64,000 bases of DNA from Rosellinia necatrix. Its lineage: Eukaryota > Ascomycota > Sordariomycetes > Xylariales > Xylariaceae. Made by a program: the position numbers and the translations under genes. Every line of letters starts with the position of its first letter. Positions within the stretch are counted from its first letter, which is position 1. Under the pieces are notes generated by a model. That model was given only the letters and a program-made list of their open reading frames with translations. It was not told the origin of the DNA and searched no databases. Positions 23,746 to 32,872 of the stretch are shown piece by piece. The stretch covers positions 1,364,001-1,428,000 of the forward strand of contig JAGYVD010000006.1 in NCBI GenBank assembly GCA_021209875.1. The letters run 5' to 3'.

Positions 23746-24293
23746 CTTGAGAGAAAGGGGGGTGGTGGCGGACGTTGAAAGACAGATCAGAGCCCGATCA
23801 TGGTCAACTAAAGGAGCTGCAATGGGTATTTATCGATGTTGGAAAATGCAATGTCGTCACGAGGCACGATGTAGGATTTCTCGACTGGACAAAGCACTCA
23901 GGCCCTTCCTTGGCAATAGGGTCGTGAAGGTCCTCCATTGTGCTGCTCTTGGCCGGAATACGACCAGTTACGCTATACTACGTATCTTATTAGAGGCTAG
24001 GCCAGCCCGGAGAATGTGTTAGTCGCGATTTGCAGACTGGTCTTAACCAGATTTAGACTTGGTTCACATACATAGTCGATGCAGGTTTAATGAGGTGGTG
24101 TCTTAGCGTGACCTTGCTTGAACTGAGAGTGGCCTAGAAGATTGCGAGCTGGCTGGATCAGGCAATAGCTGAGGCGCCACGAAGCGAGCTGGAAGCGATG
24201 CATCCATGGATTTCCGAATTGCCGGATCTGCAAGTAATACTCCCAACTGAGCCGTCCAACCTCGAGATTGATTAGTTATCATTTTCAACGGTC

Positions 24294-24326
<33 letters not shown>

Positions 24327-25209
24327 GTCCACATCTCTTTAGGCTGCAAATTGTCAAGAGATCTCTCCCAAACACTGCTGTGAAGCATGAACAAGGCAGC
24401 ATTGTCCGGTCCTCCTGCATACGGTGCAATTGCTTTGCAGACCCCGGCGAAAGGATCGTAACAAATCTTAGTGTTTCTATTTCAAGAACCTCTGATGAAG
24501 TGGATAAATATGTAGAACCCAGCAACGAGCCGACTAGATAGGGATGCTCTTCATGAGAAATCCTGGTTGACGGGGCACGTCGGGCCTTCATCCCACCACG
24601 CCCTCTGTACACTGCTCCCGCTCGTTGGTCGGCCTGCTTGCAAGTGCGCGTTTGACTTTGATGGTCGAACCATCGTGAGCCCCTGGACCGCTAGGCCCCC
24701 ACGGCATACTGCCGTGTTGCGAGGCGTTCGTGGGTGATTATCTGCCGAAAACGAATCATTCTTCTGCACGAAATAAGCACAGGGCTAACCGAGAGCAAAA
24801 TGAGTCAGGAATCCTTACTCAATATTGGGGAGAATGGCAATGGAGGCATGATATGTAGCATGCATTGCTGGTATGTGCTATGTAAGTAGGTAGTGGAAGT
24901 GTAAGTAGGTAACTATAGTTAAGCGAAGCGATTCAGGGTGGATGCGGGGGGACAGGGCAGGCAGACATGCACAAACAGCTGCCATCGCGGGCTTAGCGTG
25001 CCCCTGATGCCTGCGTGTAAGTGTAACCTGTAACTGTGCCTGTAAGCATAGGTAGTTACCTACCTACCTGTAAGTAACTATACCTGTAAGTGCCTGCATG
25101 TAAGGTCCCAACGTCTTGGCTTCTTCTTACCCCATACATACTGGTACGAGAACGAGACGAGATCCATCCATACCCGAAGATGCATCGCAAAGATCAATAA
25201 TCCGCCGCA
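23746..25209. other. Intergenic region between divergent GH55 and glycosylasparaginase genes
   Basis: No supported gene in about 1.46 kb. A minus-strand frame at 24103-24612 crosses a CT microsatellite and looks spurious. From about 25010 to 25105 there is a run of CCTGTAAG-like units mixed with CCTA/TAGG. Promoters of both divergent genes must lie here. Confidence 0.55.
24291..24326. repeat. CT-rich microsatellite
   Basis: Nearly pure CT dinucleotides interrupted by short T runs. Simple repeat in an intergenic region. Confidence 0.85.
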
Positions 25210-26930
25210 ATGCGACCGTGGAGTCCGACCACCCCCGCTGTCGAAGGCAGCAAACCCCTCAGGAGAGATTGGCGCCTCATCTCGCTAATTATCACCATCG
25301 CCTTCTTCACCATGGCCTTCCTCCGCAGCTTCGGCTTGGGCTTCGGTTTGGGCTCACTCGCGTTAACCTTCACGCTGCCACCACCCGCTCTAGGTCACGA
25401 GAATGGCACGAGTCATAACTCGCCTGGTCTGCCCCTAGTCATCAACACCGTAAGTAGGCTTCCGCCGCCTCTAGAACATGCAGGCTCCCGGTAGGGCACA
25501 AGTAAGAATTCAAAATATCATGAATCAATAAAAAGATAAAAAAAAAAAAAAAAGGACGAAGCATCCAGAAGCTATGCTGCCCGCCTATTGTACCCGAGCA
25601 CATCGCTAACGTTGAAAGCGTCGCAGTGGGGTGGTCCATTCACCGCCGCCACCGACGCCGCCTACCTCTCGCTGCTCGAGCCGCAGACGTCAGCGCTGGA
25701 CGCCGTCGAGCTAGGCTGCAGCACCTGCGAGGCCAACCAATGCGACGGTAGCGTCGGGTACGGGGGCTCACCGGACGAGAACTGCGAGGTAAGCAAAGCC
25801 GACCACCCCCTCAGCAGGCAATCACAGGCAACTACAGCCGAACAACAACAACAACAACAAAGAAAGAAACCACCACCACTACTACCACTACCACAGGTCG
25901 CTAACCCGCGCGGGCGACGTTTGGGGGGGCTAACGTAGACGACACTCGACGCGATGATCATGGACGGCGGGAGCATGAAGTCGGGCAGCGTCGCGGCGCT
26001 GCGGCGGGTGCGCAACGCGATCGGGGTGGCGCGCGCGGTGCTGGAGCACACGACGCACACGATGCTCGCGGGCGACCTGGCGACGGACTTCGCCGTGGCC
26101 AACGGGTTCGCGGCCGGGAGCCTGTCGACGGGCGCCTCGGCGGCCGCGTGCGCCGCGTGGCGCGCCGCCGGCTGCCAGCCGAACTACCGCATCAACGTGA
26201 CGCCGGACCCGGCGTCGTCGTGCGGCCCGTACGCGCCGACCCCGCCGCCGCCGCCGGACTACGACGGCGCCGCGGGCCGCGGCGTCGTCCCCGAGGGCCA
26301 CGACACCATCTCCATGATCGCCCTACACCGCTCGGGCGCCATGGCCGCCGGTACCTCGACCAACGGCGCCGGCCACAAGATCCCCGGCCGCGTCGGCGAC
26401 GGCCCGATCACCGGCAGCGGCTCGTACGTCGACAGCGACGTGGGCGGGTGCGGCGCCACGGGGGACGGGGACATCAGTCAGTAGAAACCCTTTCACCCCC
26501 TTTATTGCCAACTCCTCCAGAATCCCCCCCAACAATCCGGCAAGCTGCGCGGGTTATCAAAGCTACGGCCGACCATCGACAGGGTTCCCTCTTTTTTTCT
26601 TCTTTCTTTTTTTTTCCCCGGAAGATTCAATGAAACTGACGCCTCGCGGGGGGTTGAAAAAAAAAAAAAGTGATGCGCTTCCTGCCGTGCTACCAGGCCG
26701 TCGAGAGCCTACGGCGCGGCATGAGCCCCCGGGCGGCGGCCGAGGACGCCGTGCGGCGCATGCTGCGGAAGTACCCGGCCGTGCAGAGCGGCGTCGTCGT
26801 CGTCGACAGGGAGGGCCGCCACGGCGGCGCCGGCTCCGGCTGGACCTTCACCTACGCGTACCGCGGCGGCGCCATGGACGAGACCGCTGTAGTCAGCGTC
26901 CCGCCTATCGGCCTGGATTCGGAACTCTGA
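25210..26930 (+). CDS. Glycosylasparaginase (N-terminal-nucleophile hydrolase), membrane-anchored
   Basis: Amidase of the aspartylglucosaminidase family, which cleaves the GlcNAc-Asn bond when glycoproteins are degraded. Exons 25210..25449, 25627..25788, 25939..26476 and 26671..26930 (introns 177, 150, 194 bp) give 399 aa. Residues about 20-55 form a hydrophobic signal-anchor. W-G-G-P-F and D-A-V-E-L-G-C are typical of the family. So are [13 protein letters not shown] and T-H-T-M-L-A-G near 145-180. The autoproteolysis site is G-H-D-T, with Thr near 257 expected to become the N-terminal nucleophile. The beta-chain then reads [15 protein letters not shown] and, after a stretch of Gly, G-A-T-G-D-G-D. 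Introns contain homopolymers (poly-A, poly-T) and CAA/CCA repeats. A Pro-rich tract of about ten residues lies just before the cleavage site. Confidence 0.88.
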
Positions 26931-27484
26931 ATTGCCTCCCACGCACGCGCGCGCGCGCGGGCAGGGGGCGGGGGCGCGTTGGATTGCGCGTGTCCCGCCG
27001 TGGCAATTTCTGGGAATGAGCGCTGCATCTTGGGGAAATCTGGAGGCGTCCCGAGCTATATTGTTCGTGCTTGCTACGGCACTAGAAAAGGTTGGCCGCT
27101 TCTGCAGCAAATGGGTCACACGTGTGAACAGCAAGGAGGTGTAATATAGATTTGAGCAAGGGGTGGTAGCCTAAATAGAAAGGGGGAAAGAACGCTACCT
27201 ATTAGATGTTTTATCTAACTCGATATACATGCAAGCCTCCCATCTCAGACCATCAGCATCCATCCTTAGCATTCTATTACAGCTAGCCAATCACAACGGA
27301 TCACCGTCACCCTATTGAAAACCCCGCAACGAAATTCCGCAGCGGTAATCTAGTACTAGAAATGGCGATGATTTATATAATATCTATCCAGCATCTAATG
27401 CACATTATTTATACAACCATAGCCACCCGATGCAACGCCTGACGTGAATTCGATCTTGAAAATGTCCAATCGACCCGTCTATTT
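26931..27484. other. Convergent intergenic region, glycosylasparaginase to type III PKS
   Basis: No supported gene. It begins with a CG-alternating tract near 26944-26960 and then becomes AT-rich. It contains the 3' UTRs of two convergent genes. Confidence 0.5.
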
Positions 27485-29010
27485 TTAGTCCAACTCAATG
27501 CTCGCCAGCGCTTCGCTCACAAAACCGTCCTCACACATCGAAGCAGTAGTAGTAGCAGTCAGATGTCGATGAGTACCATCAAACGGGACATCCACGGAGA
27601 CAGGCGGCGTCTTCTCCCCACCGTCGAGGCTCGCCCAATCTCTATCGTCGTCCTCGCCGCCGTCGCTCCTGCTCGCCTCGCTGTCCGTCTCCGGCGGGGT
27701 CTGGACGCCGCGCGGGCCCATGTTCCTCTTGAGCATGCACATCTCGACGGAGATGCCGGGGCCGAAGGCGCACCCGACCACGTACTCCCTGGCGCGGCCG
27801 CCGGGCGCGTGGGCGTCCATCGCCTTGCTGCGCATGTGATCCATGACGCTGAAGATAGTCGCCGAGCTCGAGTTCCCGTGCTCCATGTACCGATGGTAGC
27901 TGGCGCGCATGTGCTCCGGGGAGATCCCCAGCGTCCGCTCCGCGTTGGTCAGGATGGTCAGGCCGCCGGGGTGCATGGCCCAGTCGAAGTCGGGCGCCGC
28001 GCGGTACGCGCCGGGCAGGCGAGGGCCGACGCCGGCCAGCAGGTCGGCGAAGGCCGGGCCGAGGACCTGCTCCGTCAGCTTCGGCACGCGCTGCGAGAGC
28101 ACGACCTTCCAGCCGACGGGGTCGACGTCGAAACCGAGGTCGGCCTCCGTGTCCGGGATGACCCTATGATCCCAGCCGAGCAGCTCGTACACGGGCTCCG
28201 CCGTGGGCTCGTCCTCGTCGTCGTCGTCACCGTCGGCGGCGGCGACACCGTTGCTCAGCACAAGGGCGCTCGCGCAGTCCGAGAACAGGCAGGCCCCGAT
28301 ACGCGTGCCCTGGGTGCGGTCGATGCTGTCGAGCTCGCTGCGCACGAGCGTCGTGCTCACCTCGAGCGCCACGCACAGGACGCGCGCCGGCCGCCGGCGG
28401 AACCGGTGGCCCAGGGCGAGGTTGGCCGCCGTGCGCAGGGCCGCCAGCCCGCCCGCGCAGCCGACGCCGTGGAGCAGCGTCTTCTCGACGTCCGGCCGCA
28501 GCCCCAGCGCCCGCGCCACGTAGTGGTCGAACCCCGGGTTGGCGCTGTCGGTGCACGTGGTCGAGACCACGTGCGTGACCCGCGAGGCGTCCACACGCGC
28601 CTCCGCCAGCGCCTTGCGCGCCGCCTCCACGGCCAGCGGCACGCCGTCGCTCATGAACGTCGCGTGCAGCTCCGCGATGGACGGCGGCTCCGCATGGTTG
28701 ACGAGCGGGTGTTCTGCCGTCCCAACGGAGGAGCGAGTCTCTATCCCGGTGAACCGGTTGATGGAGAGGACCCTTTCCATACTGCCGAGACCATGTCCAT
28801 GTTAGTCTTTGGGCCCGCCTTTTTTTTTTTCTTTTTTTTCTTTTTGTCTTTGGGTTCTAGGTGTTAGGCTGCAGCTTACGCGGGTGACTCCGAGTGGAAT
28901 TTGCCTGCCAGTTTGGCCAGTTCGTCCGGCCCGAGCTTGTTCGGCGGGTACTGGGCACCCAGGCCGATGATCGAGAGCCCAAGCTCCCCAAACGTGTTAT
29001 GGGTTGCCAT
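27485..29010 (-). CDS. Type III polyketide synthase (chalcone-synthase-like)
   Basis: Homodimeric ketosynthase that extends acyl-CoA starters with malonyl-CoA to make pyrones, resorcylic acids or alkylresorcinols. Exons 28880..29010 and 27485..28781 on the minus strand (98-bp intron) give 475 aa. The first exon supplies the thiolase-fold start (L-S-I-I-G-L-G-A-Q-Y-P-P). The Cys-His-Asn triad is visible: Cys near 152 in G-V-G-C-A-G-G, His near 314 in W-A-M-H-P-G-G, and Asn near 347 in E-H-G-N-S-S-S. The C-terminal G-F-G-P-G loop of plant CHS appears as A-F-G-P-G-I. Oddities are an Asp/Glu-rich insertion near residues 226-236 and a polar C-terminal extension of about 80 residues past the catalytic core. 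No tailoring gene lies directly beside it except the unrelated convergent glycosylasparaginase. Product unknown. Confidence 0.92.
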
Positions 29011-30031
29011 GACGCGGATGTCTTGGCGATGAACCGAGCTCTAAAGGCTCTGGGGTGATTCTGCGTGATGGTCACGAGGCAGTGTTGCGTAATGGGAAGT
29101 TGGTTACTGAAAGAGGTCGTGTGCTCTTTTTCTGAAAATGTTTGGGCAGGTGTCGTAGGGGCAGAGGGCAGGCAACAAGCCGTTTCAGACTCAGACGCAG
29201 GGGCATCGAGACGACGTGTTATGATGAACAACTGCCGGGGGGCAGAAAGGCTAATTCAACACTGCAATAACCACTTAAATACCTACCCAGGGAGGGAAAC
29301 AGGTGCGTGGTCGGAGGGAGATGTGTATCTTCGATGCCCTAAAACGGCGAAACTCAGATATAGTATACAGTAGCATCGGGGAGTCGTCAGAGCGTGCCTG
29401 TGGCCAAATGCGGTGCCAAATGCGGTGCAGGCTAAGCTTCGCCTCCCGGCTGGCACCCGTTCCGTAGCAGCAATACCAGCAGCGACGACTCACATTGTCA
29501 GAATCGGGAAATGTTGGTGACAACATCGCGGGCCGCCGTGCAACGAATCCAGCCACTCGTTTCACATCCGTTTGCTCGAGGCCGGGGTTCCGGCTGTACG
29601 TTACCCAGCAAGCAGCGACGCGATAGGCCCCTGGAATATGCACACCCGAACCATGTTGTCAAGAACCATGTTTTCGCCTTTCATCCGTTGGCAGGGAAGG
29701 GGGAGCCTTGTTGGGATGTGTATGCTTCAATCCGCTATAATTGATGTCAGATAAGGGTTATCTGGACTCTGGTTGTTTAAATAGGTGTTCGATAAAGCAG
29801 CACGTCAATTCGACCCACACCTGTGGTTGTTACTGGTGAATAGGGAAAAGGAATTGTGGATAGCACTATTCCAGTCTTAGCCTACCTCTCAATATGTTAT
29901 CTTGATTACGTACTTATCGTATAGTTATCTAACTAACATGGCCAGGGCCACTACTGCACAGTAATCGCCCACATCCAAACCAACTCACCCCCATGACTTA
30001 TGTGTCATTAGCCCTTCCATTTTCAACAACA
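29011..30031. other. Intergenic region upstream of type III PKS and tRNA-Phe
   Basis: No supported gene in about 1 kb. A minus-strand frame overlapping the PKS first exon (28857-29231) is in the wrong phase. It should contain the PKS promoter. Confidence 0.5.
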
Positions 30032-30036
30032 GCGGG

Positions 30037-30068
<32 letters not shown>

Positions 30069-30121
30069 TCAAACTTCAATCATCAATCTGAAGGTCATGT
30101 GTTCGATCCACATTCACCGCA
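30032..30121 (+). tRNA. tRNA-Phe (GAA) with 17-nt intron
   Basis: Mature sequence is 30032..30068 plus 30086..30121 (73 nt with discriminator A). The D arm (GCTCAGTTGGGAGAGC), a five-base-pair anticodon stem TCAGA/TCTGA, the loop CT-GAA-GA and the T arm (TTCGATC loop) all fold. Anticodon GAA is at 30065-30067. The 17-nt intron (30069..30085) follows position 37, the canonical site, and contains TTC, able to pair with the anticodon. A T5 pol III terminator is at 30125-30129. The acceptor stem has one G-A mismatch (pair 5-68). Confidence 0.93.
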
Positions 30122-30426
30122 TTCTTTTTCATATTTTTTCATCGATTATTTTTATAATCCCCGAACGGGTTATTATTAATTATCCTTGGGGCCAACTAGC
30201 TTAGCTAGCTGCCTACTTACTTACTTTTACTTTTACTTTTACTCTCTATCATCTTTTTTCTCCTTATTCAAGCCAATGCCCCCCATAAAGCCGGCCACCC
30301 GACCTAGGCAGGTATCTTTATCCATTTATATATAGAGAGGTAAGGTAGTCTACATAGGTATACAGACAGCATTGGCCTACCCCAGTCTTTATTTAAACCA
30401 GCCCCCATGGTGTCGACGGTAGACCA
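30122..30426. other. Intergenic region, tRNA-Phe to small membrane protein
   Basis: AT-rich and includes a (TTTTAC)n-like tract near 30218-30242. No gene seen. Confidence 0.5.
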
Positions 30427-30819
30427 ATGAATCTCGACAAGTTACCTTTTGCCATACATGCCACCATTGAGGCAGCTGCGGGCATATCTTTCATTATTCG
30501 TCCAGAACAACAATTACCTAGCTGTACGCCGGCCGCAAAATTAATCTTGAGGCAATACGGAGGGCTATTGTTATCCTCAAGCATCATCTGCATGGTTGTC
30601 ATCGCCGATTCAAGCTTGGGTTCTGCCACAACACGGCTGCTTGCCACTTCGTTCGGGTTGTATCACATATGGCCTTGCCATCGCGCATTATACCGTATTC
30701 GAAACGAATTACGACCTGCGACGAAAGAAGCGACGGTGTTAGGGGGCCCCATTGTACACCTTCTTGTCCATACGCTCTGCTTCGGCTTATTCGCGTATAC
30801 CGCGGTCGCAAGGAAATGA
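30427..30819 (+). CDS. Small four-helix membrane protein, function unknown
   Basis: A 130-aa intronless frame beginning at an ATG. Four hydrophobic segments are visible: about 7-24 (with H-A-T-I-E-A-A-A-G), 44-61, 70-89 (G-L-Y-H-I-W-P-C-H-R-A), and 104-127. Charged residues at the segment ends are consistent with an alpha-helical bundle. It resembles short conserved hypothetical membrane proteins seen in many moulds, but I cannot name a family or reaction. It stands alone between the tRNA and a long non-coding stretch. Confidence 0.65.
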   Translation: MNLDKLPFAIHATIEAAAGISFIIRPEQQLPSCTPAAKLILRQYGGLLLSSSIICMVVIADSSLGSATTRLLATSFGLYHIWPCHRALYRIRNELRPATKEATVLGGPIVHLLVHTLCFGLFAYTAVARK

Positions 30820-31948
30820 CCATCCGAAGAAACTGTTCGAACCCCGATCGGCCTAGCTCCCGAAAGCTCAGAGGGGGGGTAGGCAGCCACGTCCCATGAT
30901 CTATAGGGGGCAGCTAAGGTCAAGCACTAGAGAGAGGTGTCGCCTTAGCACCCCAGATACTTCATCCAGCACTGGGAACGACAAAATGCAAATTGGACAT
31001 TAATCATGATAAAAGAAACTGAAATGGGATTGGAAAAGGGAAATAAGCAAAGGGAAACGAACAATACTTGCCGCAATGAGGCGACGCACTATGGCGTGGT
31101 CAGTCTCAGGCCATTCATAACCTGCAGTGGCTGACAGAATTATAGGGCGGCACGGATGCGACATCCCTATTTTGGGATCAGCCACAGACAGTAACTATCG
31201 GGGTCAGCTTAGCTTGAAGTCTTCGGCTGATCCTCCAATTACTTAAGGTCAGGCCAGGGATCCAAAACCTATCGATGCGAACTCCACAACATCCGCCTCA
31301 GAGCTATAGGCGCGACATGGCGTCGGAAATGTTGGTTGACAATTATATACCTCCGAATGAATATTTCAGACATTCTCTACCCATGCTAGAGTTTACAGTT
31401 CATGTTCTCTATATGCTGTAGTGGGCACTATGTCCTTGAAGTGGTGTCTAAAAGATGGGTCTCGTGTGTTCTATTGTCATGTAAGTGCAGGACGACATGG
31501 ATTCAAGAAGCCACACACATCAAAGATCCAAGTATGCAGAATGCTATTGGCGACAACGACCATTAGTCATCCTGTATATCATTAAGCATACCAACTTAGA
31601 ACACAGCCTAATTCGTGTTTGGGAATCTCGAACCGCTAACTCTTCTCGTCCCTTGCGTCTATTACCTCCACCTCCCTTGTTTCTATCATTCATTCATTTT
31701 CTTTCCTTCTTCCTCGCAATTTCATGCCACCCATCGCCTCCCCTTCAAACAGAATTTACTGTCATATGAGGTATGAGAAATCTAACCGCTGAATCACCCG
31801 CCCGGCCGCCCCTGCGTATATCTCGTCGAGAGGTAGTCGTGTGTGGCATTCTGATAGGAAATCCTAGAATCGCTGTATACCCGAAGCCTAAATAACTAAC
31901 TAAATGGCAATACTATTACTCCGCCCCCATTATTTCACGATTTCTTAG
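30820..31948. other. Intergenic region 3' of the small membrane protein
   Basis: About 1.1 kb with no supported gene. A plus-strand frame at 31485-31769 ends in Pro/Leu/Ser-rich low-complexity sequence and has no recognisable content. Confidence 0.5.
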
Positions 31949-32872
31949 CTAAGTTGCCAGCTCAAGGTGCCTGAGAGTACGCTGAACGACTACTGGGCCG
32001 TCCTCCGGTGACACTCCCAAATAATCACCTATGAAGGCCCAAAGTTTGTGGTTGAACAGCAAGACGGTAATCTGTGACCTGTCGGGTTCCACGGCGGTGG
32101 CGATGCCGATGTCTTGTCCATTGTACATCACCAGGCTACCGGAATCAATCGGGTTAAGTCGATCTGACCCGCCGGACGACGGCATCGCGCCTTTATGCCA
32201 GCTCGCATGCTTGAAGCCGGCGGCCTCGCGATTGTCGGCCGCGCACCGCAACCGAAAGGAATGCCTCGATAAGAGATTTGCCTCCCCATTTCGTCTGGCT
32301 GGTTTCTTCATGGCAATGAGGTTGACAGGCACAGATCCTTGCTGGTTTTCTGTATCCCAGCGGTTGTTGACGAACGTCGCACAGTCCCGGCAGCGTTCAT
32401 CTCGACAAGCCTCGAATGTATCGGCCACCTCAATGATTGCCCACGCCACGTTCATATCGTAACATGCTACACGCCCGAGTCTAATGGATTTCTTTATGCT
32501 GAGCCTAGTATCGGTAGGGACGGCGGCACTGGGCCCATCGCCGCGCCATTCTGCTCCCATCCAGGAAACCCCAAAAGTCGTGCTGGTCGTTGCTAAAACA
32601 GCCCCAGTGATGAGGTATAATTTACCCCCCACGGTAAATGCGCAACTTGCGGTGCACAACGCCGCTTCGGCAATGGGGCTCACCGGCTTCGCAACGGAGA
32701 AACAAATTCGGCGAGGCAGGCATATGCGTGATCGTAAATCGATATCTGGTTCGTTGTCGGTGACGACAATCCATGCGGAGGTTGTCAATTGGTTATTCTT
32801 ATCAACAAATGTATTGGAATGCTCTGGGTGCGGCTTGCACGGCCCAAGGCCTTTTGGAACACGCGACGACAT
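31949..32872 (-). CDS. Trypsin-like-fold (PA clan) protein, probably degenerate
   Basis: A 307-aa intronless frame from an ATG. I see a weak likeness to fungal serine-protease-like proteins. F-T-V-G-G-K-L-Y-L-I-T-G (about residues 78-89) sits where such proteins have the strand leading to the catalytic His. A-W-A-I-I-E-V (about 142-148) matches the D-W-A-L-I-E element. D-S-G-S-L-V near 242-247 matches the G-D-S-G-S-W-V serine motif and is followed by a Gly-rich strand. The expected His after T-G is missing (A-V-L follows) and the Asp of D-W-A is Ala here, so catalysis is doubtful. No signal peptide is visible. It could also be an unrelated hypothetical protein. Confidence 0.45.
   Translation of the reverse strand: MSSRVPKGLGPCKPHPEHSNTFVDKNNQLTTSAWIVVTDNEPDIDLRSRICLPRRICFSVAKPVSPIAEAALCTASCAFTVGGKLYLITGAVLATTSTTFGVSWMGAEWRGDGPSAAVPTDTRLSIKKSIRLGRVACYDMNVAWAIIEVADTFEACRDERCRDCATFVNNRWDTENQQGSVPVNLIAMKKPARRNGEANLLSRHSFRLRCAADNREAAGFKHASWHKGAMPSSGGSDRLNPIDSGSLVMYNGQDIGIATAVEPDRSQITVLLFNHKLWAFIGDYLGVSPEDGPVVVQRTLRHLELAT

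Noticed and set aside
24103..24612. 169-aa minus-strand frame between GH55 and glycosylasparaginase
   Set aside because: It crosses a CT microsatellite (translated as Arg/Glu repeats) and shows no domain or splice context.
27563..28867. 434-aa plus-strand frame opposite the type III PKS
   Set aside because: The minus strand carries the full catalytic triad; the plus frame is Arg/Ala/Val-rich shadow sequence ending in a homopolymer.
28857..29231. 124-aa minus-strand frame upstream of the type III PKS
   Set aside because: It overlaps the real first exon in another phase. The frame starting at 29010 gives the thiolase-fold N-terminus and splices in phase.
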